A DNA stretch of 64,000 bases from Tigriopus japonicus (Eukaryota; Arthropoda; Copepoda; Harpacticoida; Harpacticidae), in contig CM021316.1 of NCBI GenBank assembly GCA_010645155.1, positions 9,197,174 to 9,261,173 on the forward strand, in the 5' to 3' direction. How positions within the stretch are numbered: the first letter of the stretch is position 1; every line of letters starts with the position of its first letter. Under the pieces are notes generated by a model, which worked only from the letters and a program-made list of their open reading frames with translations, had not been told where the DNA came from and made no database searches. Below, piece by piece: positions 21,552 through 31,700 of this stretch. A program made the translations under genes and the position numbers.

Positions 21552-24500
21552 ATGACCGTGAAGCAGCCCCGAGGATCCACCTCTGCCACACCCTCTTCGT
21601 GTTCTTCGGCCACCGCCCACGCCGCTCCGGGATCTTCGTCCACCTCGAGCCCCACGGAAAATCTGTCCGATTCCGGGCACAACAACACCAATAATAATAA
21701 TATTAATAACAGTCAGAATAACGCGACCAGTTCGCCCACCAAAGTTTCCAAGCCCATTCCGGCTAGCGATTGGTCCGTGGTCGACGTGCAAAATTGGTTC
21801 CGCCGAAAGTGCGGTGACTACTACCATCTCTATTCGGAAAAACTCTTGGAGCAAGGCATCACGGGTAAGCCGCAGCGGGAATGCTCTTGAACTAGGTCTC
21901 ATGGGTGTTTAGAAACTGATGGCAAGTGTGATTAATGAATATCGGTTTGGCTCGACTAATGTAAAGGCAGTGACTTATGTTTTCCTGAGCCGGGTTGGTT
22001 TTATAGGGTCGATTGAAACGGGAAATATGGAAGGGTCTGTTTGAAGAAACATCAGAAGTAATTTTCCGATTATTTTGAACCGTAAGAGACTCACCGATGG
22101 CGGCTAGTCGCATGACGTTTGATCATAAATTGAAGTAATCCATCTTGAAATGATACTATTTCGTGTCATGATTTCCGATCAAGCCCTTTGGTTGGTGCTT
22201 AATAAAATAGGAAAATAACTTTAAACATCTGATATCTGTACAGGCTAGTGCATAGAGTTGCCGACTTTTGGTACGTTCGATATTTTTCATGTATTTCTGA
22301 TGCGGAAACTCTGAAGCTCTCCTTTAAGGCGCCAGTAACGTATTTAAGTACACACGATAAAAGAGGTATTAGATATGCTTAACACTGCCAAACGAAATCC
22401 TTAATGAAGGGGTTATCACAAAACTGTTCTGTGTGTGCTGGACGTGATCCGTTTACCAGCTAAATTAGTTGTCTTTGAAGACCTCTAGATATCCCTGGGA
22501 AACATGCTTAAGGCTTTGTTTGTGTAAGCACTATTAACTCTCTACTTTTTCAATGAATCGGAGCATCCACTTTACGAAGTAGTCAATGGGGTTATAAGCC
22601 TCTTAGTTATTACCCTTTCAAGGCCGTTTCTATTGGGCTACCTAGGAGCGAGGATATCACAGCAAACCCTTGTGGAGCTTGGTCCCCATTCTGAGTTGTG
22701 TACAACATGAGATGAGCACGATCTCTCTCATTCAATAAGCAATCTTTTCGATTTGTTGCCGTGCCTCGGATGAGTCAAACTTGGCAAATAACAGAAGACC
22801 TGGTAGAATTACAGGGTTAGGCAGAATTAGTGAAACATTATATTCAAGATCATAATTAAGGCCCTTGGTGTGAGCCACATTTTCAAATGAAAGGTTAAAA
22901 ACCACAACAGGATACAGGAATATTGTCATGGAACCCTGGACAAGGTGGCAAAAAGAGGGTGAGGACTCCCACGTTGGTCAAGGCCACTACCTTTAAGATT
23001 ACATGAAATCCGGCTTGATCCATGAACAAGATGGCTAAAGACTAAAATTTGTCCCCATTACCTATGGTTAGATCTTGAAAAGGCCAAGAAGGGTAACAAG
23101 GACCACTTTTGGTTATAGTTGAAGCAACATGGGATAATAACCAAGAGGAGGAATAGGTGCGTGCAAGTTGTAACATTGATATCAAGACGTTCAGGGCGGT
23201 GGTTTGGCTCAGAGGGGTCCATGACAAATAATATTCCATCATGTTGTAGTATGTTGTATGTGAACCAACTTCTTAGAACAATCCTTGCCTTTTGACCTTG
23301 TTGGTAAAGAGTTATTTCACAATTTCCATGTTTCACTAATTCTGCCTAACCCTGTGGAATGTACTGTGGGGAATCTTGAACATGGAGACCGGGATTTCTC
23401 TGTCTGACATCCCATCCTGCGAAAGCTTCAACGCGGAAAATCGAAGTCTCAGAAAGGGCACAACTTTGGGGTAAACGAATGGAAACGAAACTTAAGCTCT
23501 TTTGTACCCCTACGTGCATAGTATATACAATGCTACATGCCTCAATGGCTTCGGCCAGGTTTCATCACTCGCATTCCAGGCCAAGGAAAGACTGAGGCGT
23601 AGAGACAATCGGAAGAAAAAATCCTTGATATACAGTACTCAAGGCCATATTGTCTCTAACAAGAGCTGAGTGGAGACTTCCTGGACTGATTTAACATTTG
23701 CTCTGCAGATTTTTGCACACAAGATGTGCGTCAATGTATGGAGTTGGATCCAACGTTTCACTTTAGGCTCTCTAGATTGTTCAGCGAGTATTCTGTTTAA
23801 TTAAAAAGGGATGGAACAAACGGCAGAGTGCAGAACGGTACGTCCACGCTTTCAAAAGAGGAAAAGTCGTGCATGTGATAATCCTTCAAAGTTTCAACTA
23901 TGGAATCCGAGACGGGGGGGCAATGTTGTAGTAATAAGGCAGCCAGTACATGTATTCAAACACTGTTAATTAGCCTAGCGTCAACATGATCTCTTGTACT
24001 TGTTAGGGATTAGATATTTCGTGTTTAGTTTGAGGGAGGAGACTTGTCCATGAGTTGGCCTTGAGTATGTTTGACATTATTAATTTATCTATTTCAAGTA
24101 GCAGTTCATCAGGTGTATTTGGAAGAGCTAAATACAGTCGCCGACGTTTGCATGAGTCAAAACTAAAAACTTAGTGTTAGGTTATAGGCTCTCCTCTCCA
24201 GTTTTGGGAGCATCTCAAATCAAAGGCTGGACGGACAAGAGTGTATCGAGTGCTCAGAGCGAGAAATTTGCTATGGAAAAACGGCACTTGTACTGATGAA
24301 GGCCTCCCTCCACTTGAGAAGAGCATAGTCTTCGTTCATTCGTTGGGCCAGTTAGTAGTCTGTGAGTCCAAATAGATTTGTACTGTGAAGTGCCTTTTCA
24401 GCAGTCAGACACTTGCTCACTTTCGAGTTGGTGTTCACTCGTTCGTCAATCGACTTTTGAAAGGCTTCCAGTCGACTATTCTCGGACTAGTAGTGACTGG

Positions 24501-24838
24501 GGTTCCCTTTTTTCTACCACATTACACATCTTTTATTGATTTCTCGTCACTCTATGAGTGAACGTCCATCCAGCCTTTTCCAGTTCGAAGTCGTTAAAAC
24601 AGCCAAGGTTAAGCCTGGACGGCCAGGTGAACAACGTTGTAATGGTTAGTTATCATCATCATTATAGTGGATATTTTTTGTTCCAGGCCCCTCACTCTTG
24701 AGACTGAACGAAGGCTCTCTCCTCCGGTTGGGCATTTTCCATCCAGAACACCGACAAGCTATTTGGAGAGAAATTACTAAGCTCCGTCTCCGAACCAACA
24801 TCGTGATCTTGCGTGAACTCGAACGGGAACAAAAGTGA
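21552..24838 (+). CDS. ave: Aveugle/HYP-type SAM-domain adaptor
   Basis: Exons are 21552-21864 and 24687-24838, giving 154 aa. Aveugle links CNK and KSR and is needed for RAF activation downstream of RAS in Drosophila. Exon 1 encodes a Ser/Thr/Asn-rich leader of about 73 residues. It then begins the SAM domain with DWSVVDVQNWFRRKCGDYYHLY and LLEQGITG. Exon 2 completes it with PSLLRLNEGSLLRLGIFHPE, HRQAIWREITKLRLRTNIV and a basic/acidic tail ending LEREQK. The exon-2 pattern matches aveugle closely (LLRLNExSLLRLGI..EHRxAIWREI). Phase-1 GTAAGC and TTCCAG sites restore the frame across a 2822-bp intron. That intron contains an inverted-repeat element at 22811-23355. The stop lies only 67 bp before the ATG of the SEC14L-type gene on the same strand. 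Confidence 0.9.
22811..23355. repeat. 28-bp inverted repeats bounding a 545-bp segment (possible non-autonomous transposon)
   Basis: ACAGGGTTAGGCAGAATTAG continued by TGAAACAT (22811-22838) recurs as an exact reverse complement at 23328-23355. The segment between is 489 bp with no convincing coding frame. It lies inside the aveugle intron. No clear target-site duplication flanks it, so it could be a MITE with decayed flanks or a fold-back. Confidence 0.65.
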
Positions 24839-24905
24839 ACAACGAATCGATTTAGTTGTTACTACAAAACTTCTATTATCAAGTTTGGACATTCGAACAC
24901 TCATC

Positions 24906-27556
24906 ATGGTGCAAAAATATGAGTCCCCTGTGAGGGTGTACAAAAATCCATTCGAATTAGTGATGAAGGCTTACGAGATGCGATTCCCTACTTGCGACAT
25001 GATTCCTGTGGTAAAAGAGACTGAAATCATCGCCGAAGAGATCTCGGAAGATGGTGCGATTCATATGATCGATCGTCGAGCCAAGCTCAGCATCGATGTG
25101 CCATATTTGCTCAAAAAGATCATGGGCGTGGATCATCTTTTATTTCGCCAAAAGAACACCCTTGACAAGAGGGCGCGAACTTTGGAGATTGATGCCTGGA
25201 ATGAGTCCTTTTGCAATCGCGTGGTCATCAAAGAGCTTTGCATTTACTCTGTCCACCCAGAGAATCCGGAATGGACTTGCTTCGAGCAAAAGGCAGATCT
25301 AGACATTAAGAGCTTCTTCGGGTTCGAAGGATCGGCGGAAAAGGTGGCCATCAACGAGTATTCCAAGAATATCGCCAAAAGCAAAGATATCATGGAGTAT
25401 TATATCAATCTTCTGTCGGAGCAAGGCGTGACTCATGTACCGATCTGGACCCCTCCTGAGGGATCTCTGAAGAAGCCCGAAAACGATCTCGAACCCACGA
25501 ACGAGTCGGCTGTAGCTAATGGAAAGGAAAAGGCCTTGTTACGACGGAAATCCTCGGGCATCCGAGGTGAACTTGAGGCTCTTCACATTGAGGAGAGTAG
25601 CAGTAGCAAACTGGAGCAAGGCTACATCCAAATGTATTTGGGTGAGCTCACTCCCATGCAAGAATCTCGATTGGTTCAGCTCAAGAATCGCGTGTCTGAG
25701 CTCTTGAAGGGCAAGGTTCCGAGTGATCCGGTATTCTTGCGGTTCCTTCGAGCTCGTGACTTCAACGTGGAGAAGGCTCGCGAGATGCTTTCTCAGTCCT
25801 TGATGTGGCGGAAGAAGCATGGCGTAGACAAGATTCTGAGTGAGTACGAACTCCCTAAGGTATTAAAGGACTTTTTTCCTGGTGGCTGGCACCATTACGA
25901 CAAAGAAGGCCGTCCGTTGTTCATTCTGCGCTTGGGTCAAATGGACGTCAAAGGAATCATTAAGTCTGTGGGCGAGGAAGGCATTACCAAATTGACCTTG
26001 CACATTTGCGAAGAAGGACTTCGGTTGACCGAAGAAGCAGCTCACCGCCTCAATAAGCCAATCAGCACGTGGTGTCTCCTTCTCGATTTAGAGGGTCTCA
26101 ATATGCGGCATTTGTGGCGACCCGGCATGAAGGCCTTGCTGCACATCATCGAAATATGTGAGGCCAATTATCCCGAAACCCTAGGACGGTAAGTCAGCCG
26201 CTTTTGAAAGCTGATCACTTCTTGTATCATATTGCTCCCATTTGTGCGTACACCTACATAATTGGTATTATTTTTTTGCCTTTCAGGGTTCTCATTATTC
26301 GAGCTCCGCGGGTATTTCCAATAATGTGGACGCTGGTCAGTCCTCTTATTGATGAGACTTCTCGTGAAAAATTTCTCTTCTATGGGGGCAACGGCTATCA
26401 AGAGTCAGGTGGTCTAGTGGATTATATTCCCACGGAAAATATCCCCGATTGGTTAGGTGGACCCAAAGTCACGGACATTCCCGAAGGCGGCCTCGTGCCC
26501 AAGTCTCATTACATGCCAGCTGAGGAGTTCGTGAAGGACCAAAGCCCAGGTCCACACTTCCTTGAGGAGTCTTATTATCATTCCACCTCTCTCTCCCGAG
26601 GTCAAGTTCATGAAGGGGTCATCCAGATCGAAGAGCGCGGCACGGTGATCACTTGGGATTTTGATGTCCTCCGACATGATGTGGTTTTCACGGTCTTCCG
26701 CTTGAAGGACAAACTCCCGCCCATCAAATCCCCCGGAGCCTCGTTCTCACCCGGACAAAAGGACTCCAATTTCACATTTCCTGAGCAAAAAGAGAATGCA
26801 ACGAATGCCGGGACTGGAGGTGGCAGTGGAACGGCTACCGGAGTCGGTAATGCCAATGTATCGGGAGTCAAAGGCACGGAAATGGCTTTGGACAAGGTGC
26901 AAGACCATAAGACATGTCTCGATCGCACGTGGAGGGAAAACGTGGACTACTTTAAAGTAGAAAACAGTATCGTGTGCCATGATGGCGAGTCAATCCAGGG
27001 CTCTCACGTGACTTCACATCCCGGAACGTACGTGCTCCAATGGAAGTTCTTCGACAAGCATCATTTGGGCCCCAGTTCCGTGAGTCCGTTGGACGTCATA
27101 GCTGACTCGTTGTCAGGCACCCAACACAAGGCCAAAATCATGTACTACTACGAGACGCTCAATTCCGTCGACTACCGTGGGTCCATGACGAGTCTGCAGT
27201 CTTGCCAGAGTGGCTTTTCCACCATTAGCAAGATTTCCATGGGCAAGCAATCTTCGAGTGGGGTGAGTTCGGCCCATTCAGATAAACTGCATTCCTGAGA
27301 TACGGTTCTGATGGGGTCGCTGCCTCCAATCGAGGTCATCCAGGGCTTCAAGAGGGAGAAGAAACAAAGGCGAATCAAAGGTGGTGGGATCATGAGCAAT
27401 GCCAAGATGTTCAAACCCACGCTGAAAAGCCACGTGAGTGGTGGTGATACGCCCAAAAAACAGTTGAAACACGTCACCCTCTCGCCGGATGCCTTGTCGG
27501 ATTCCGTGACCGCCATCACTTTGACCCCTCCCACGCCTGAAATGCGAAAATCGTGA
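24906..27556 (+). CDS. SEC14L1: SEC14L1/Real-time-type PRELI-CRAL/TRIO-GOLD protein
   Basis: Exons are 24906-26188 and 26287-27298 (764 aa), or 26287-27262 joined to 27344-27556 (823 aa). It is a lipid-transfer-like protein related to human SEC14L1/5 and Drosophila retm. The PRELI/MSF1 domain is at about 1-175, opening MVQKYESPVRVYKNPFELVM with KSFFGFEGSAEKVA near its end. A linker leads to the CRAL/TRIO N-lobe (VFLRFLRARDFNVEKAREML). The SEC14 lipid domain follows (WCLLLDLEGLNMRHLWRPGM; RVLIIRAPRVFPIMWTLVSP; FYGGNGYQ; YIPTENIPDWLGG). A C-terminal GOLD domain has FKVENSIVCHDGESI and HPGTYVLQWKFFDKH. YRGSMTSLQSCQSGFS near the end matches SEC14L1. The 98-bp intron joins in phase 2. The start is the ATG matching the family N-terminus. 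Two C-termini are possible, depending on splicing of an 81-bp intron-like segment. Confidence 0.95.
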
Positions 27557-28747
27557 TGATGAGACAAAAATTGCATTAGTTGCCTCTTTTATTTCTTCCA
27601 AGGGCCCAAAGAAAATAATGACACCCATGCATTGCCAAGTTATCTGGCCGTTAATCTCATCTTGTACAACCTTTTCATGATGTGAAGAATTCTCCGCTTG
27701 ACCATATACATTATTACACATACCACTCCATAATCCACATGCCCGTTCGTTTGAGTGTTGACTCCCAAGTTCGCAGACAAGCCCAGTTAAAACCGTTAAA
27801 ACAGAGGGCCCAGTGCTCCTTCTCACAATCGTGGCCATTGATTACAAACGCTGTGATGACAGAAATTGAAGATATCCCTGGAACTCAAACATCCCTTTTT
27901 TCTGAATCAAGGAAACCTCTGTTGATGTTTTGAGTCGTTAAATGACTGACAATGATCAATTTTTGTCCCCCCACCCTCCCCCTGTGTTATTATATCGTAC
28001 AGTAATAGTAGTAGAAATTGAAATTGCAACTGCAGCAACCAAGTTACAAATATCTCAATGGCGATGAAAAAACAGGACCCACATTTATCCTTCCACAGAT
28101 TAATAGGGAAACCCGAAAACCAAAAAAAGAAATAACTAGGACCCTCCATTTTGATTTTTGGAATAGATTACTTGCGCATTATGGAAAACGAAGAGACCAG
28201 CCGGCCATTTGTAACATAGTGAAGAAACTAGGTTCTTTCTTTATTATTGAAATTGCATAGTTCAATAGTGTAAAGTAGTTTAGTTTCATAATGAGTTGGT
28301 TTGTCTTTTGACATCGGATCGAGAAGTTTTGCATTCGTTGATATCGGTGTTCTTGTAAATGTGTTAAAGAATTCCATGCTCGAACAAGGCTACAATATCG
28401 ATTCCATCCCAATCAATCTTTCACTGTTTAATCATGGTACTTCACCCCAATTAGATCACCCCTGCAACCATATGAATTCTTCTGGATGTGATTTTCCGTG
28501 CGTTACAAAAAATACTAAGTTGGGTTGTACAATTGCGACAGAAACCTGCAAACAATATACTATTTTTATCTGGACCATGAATGGCAAAAATATTTCATTT
28601 GTATTTCACAAGGATGAAACATCTACATGAATAAGAGTGAAAATACAATGGGGCCCGGTAGAGCAAGGAATTACTGAGTTTATGCATTTATTGACATCGC
28701 GCTAGAGGGGTAAATGGGTAGATTAGGGGAGGTGTTGTGAAACAATG
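27557..28747. other. Convergent 3' spacer between the SEC14L-type gene and NUP98
   Basis: This is about 1.2 kb between the two stop regions. An AATAAA for NUP98 (minus) lies at 28692-28687. Plus-strand open frames at 27682 and 28301 lack recognisable composition and are not called. Otherwise AT-rich unique sequence. Confidence 0.5.
28687..28692 (-). terminator. AATAAA poly(A) signal for NUP98-96
   Basis: TTTATT on the plus strand reads AATAAA on the minus strand, 55 bp past the NUP98-96 stop. Confidence 0.55.
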
Positions 28748-31700
28748 TTAGGACTCAATAATTTCCATCATGTAGTTTCTCGTCAAAGTTCGGAGTTCTT
28801 GTAGCGCGTAGTCTTCCGGCAGTGGTAATTGACTCAAATGTTCGGCCAAAACACGGGAAGGACCGGGACCCAATGACCCATCTCCGCCTGTTTTGTTGGC
28901 CGTGTCCAAAGAAAAGATTGCTCGCATCAAATGAGCCACTCGTTTAGCGATCTCGGCACGACACAAACGCTCTTTGGCCGTCTCGGTTCTCAAGGATGAT
29001 ATCCGATTCGCCAACGAGCCGATGATGGGGCGAAGTCGCTCTATCTCGTAGTTCAGAGACTCGGGGTCTCGATTGTTGATCAGTCGCTTCACATCAGAGT
29101 CCACGGAGATAAAGTCGTAGAACACCTTTCCTTGGACATTCCAGTCGACAATGCTGGAGCAGATGTCCTCGGAGCACAATTGAGACAAAAGAAGCATAAG
29201 GTATTCGTAATCTTCATTGATGATGGCCTCAGGGGCAACTTGAGTCACAATAACACGGTGAGCTTCCGCCCAGAATTTGGCCTTGATCAAATAATATGCT
29301 TGGTCTTTGGGATTTCTCATGAAAGCCGCCTTTGTAGCTTTGGCTTCCGCAATCCACGTGATTGGCACTTTTAAGCGTTCATGAAGAAACGTTTCTCGCA
29401 CTTCACTATCTTCGTTGGCTAGCTTCACATGGCGGGTGATGGTATCGATAATGGTCTGCTTCCGATGAACGGGATCGGCGAGATGTAGGAGGGCAAATAT
29501 CGACCAATGCCATAATCCCAAGTCCTCGAGTTGACTACCAAAGCTCAGGTGTAGTTCGTCCTCTTTTTCTTTGGACATGTGATTGTAGCCAACAGATCGC
29601 AAGACCTTGGCCAATAACCAGGCTAGCCTGTAGTCCAAGCAATCCGAAGTGTGAGTGGCTGGAGTCAAAATCGACTCCAAAGGATGAGATCGGTTCGTGT
29701 AGAGTTTCAAGAGATGATAGCAAACATCGAAGGTTCTTCCGTCAAAACGCCCTTTCATATACTCTGGGGTAGGCTCTTTCGAGTAGTTGTCTTGAATTCC
29801 TCCAAAGGCCTCTTCATAGGCCAAAAGTGCGTCTTCGATTGACGCGACGGGCGATGTCAGATACCAAAATTCCATCGCCAGGGCTTGTTTCCAATCCAAA
29901 TCCTCGCAAACATTCACGTTCACATCAGTTCCAGCCCAAGTAGGAATTCCGGCCATAATCGAGTAAAGTCGAAGACGATTGGCTTTCAAATGTTTATCCC
30001 CTTCCATTTCTTGCCATTTTTCCAACTGCTGCAGAACCATTTGACCATTCAGGCTGTTATTGCCGCCACTGGTAGCAATAAGGAGAGCCGCAAAATGATC
30101 TCCTTGGGATTGAGCCTTTTCGCAGGCTTCATTGATTTCGTGTCCTTCGATTAAGGCCAAAACCTCGTCCATGTGATCTCCATGGGCTTTGGCTCGCTCA
30201 ATATTTCGTTTGACTAAGTGTCCCACTGCATCGTGAAGCCATTTTGATAGACCGTCTCTTCGTTTCATGGTGATTTCGTGGGAATCTGGTTCGTAGCGTT
30301 GCTGCTCTGTCACTCGTCCCCAAAGAACTTCACAAAGGTCGAAAATTTGCTTAAAGTGTTTCATGGATCGGCCAAAGGCTTCATTGGCCGACTTTTGTCG
30401 GGAAAGTTGATCGTACGCTTCTTTGACGTGACTGTGGAGGGTATCCACACCGTCCTTGGAACTAAATTTGGGAAAATCTTCGCCGGATTTTTCAAAACTG
30501 AGATCTGAGACTTCCAAGTTTAACTGGAGCCAACCTTCGGTAGACTGAATTTGGACGTCATCAACACTCCCAAAGCAGGATGTGTTCACGTGTTCCAATC
30601 CAATTTGGGCGAAACTTGTCTTCGGGTGTGCCCTTCCACTACCCGGCGTGTCTCCAATGTTGGTCAGCCTTGAAGGTGTGAACCACCCAACACGAAAAGA
30701 TCGCGACATGAATAAGCCCGCATCGGCAAACATTTTCCAGCGGTTGGCAAGAAGACTCTGGTTAAGGCTGGGCAGTTGATCAATATGCTTCGGAATGATG
30801 ATTTTGACTTTGTCACTTCGCCCCGAGTTGGGTAAAGTCACGTAGGTGTCATATGCAGAGTGCAAAGTGTAAGTAGGGACTCGCTTGGACGGCATGTACG
30901 ATGTGGTGGAGAGTAGCTTGGAGTTGTTCGATTCGTTGCGAGCGGGATCCATCAAGAAACGAGAGCGCAAAAGTGAGGCCGCGGGCGAAGGGCCTCCTTG
31001 GGATGTACTTCCCATCAAGAGAGAATGAGCAATATCTTCCACTAACGAATCTGTTTTGTCTAGGACGGGTTTTCGTGCTTCAAGGATCACAGGACGCGCC
31101 TTGCTGGGCTTTGAACCACTCAAATCCATGAATTCCTCATCATCGTCAAATAGAGCTGCCTTCATCATCATCACTTTGGGAGCAGACGCACGAATTCGAG
31201 CCAACTGTTCGGCTGGGGGAGACACGGCTCGGGATGTTTCAAAGTCCGATCGATCATGTCCGGGTGATAGAGAAGAACGATCCTTGGCAGTGATTTCTCG
31301 GGGACGTCTTCCAATCGAATCTTTGGACATCGACATCACTGGGCCTTCTCTTTCAGCGTTTGTGGTATTTTCAGCGTGAACAACGGCAGCGGTAGTTTGA
31401 ACTCCTCCCTCAGCAGGTAAATTTTTGCTTTCAAGAATAGTTTTCACTGGGACCCCGGTTTTTATCTTCTTCGGTTCCTTGCTCGGCTCATCTTCATCAG
31501 AGTCATCTAAACCGTAACGTGAGAAGTGCTCCACTTTGAAAACCCATGAGCCAGTTTCAGGTCGATACTCTACAAACCTGGCACCTAGTTTCAGACACGC
31601 TTTTTGCAACCGCTCTTCATAATTCATTTCAGCTAGTTTACGAGGCGAGGTTACATTGTCTCGGGAGGTCTTATCCACCGGCCAGACTTTGTCGAGAGTG

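Noticed and set aside
28301..28630. 109-codon plus-strand frame with several Cys, just past the NUP98 stop
   Set aside because: It has a non-ATG start, no family I recognise, and lies in a convergent 3' spacer. It is worth a search but not a call.
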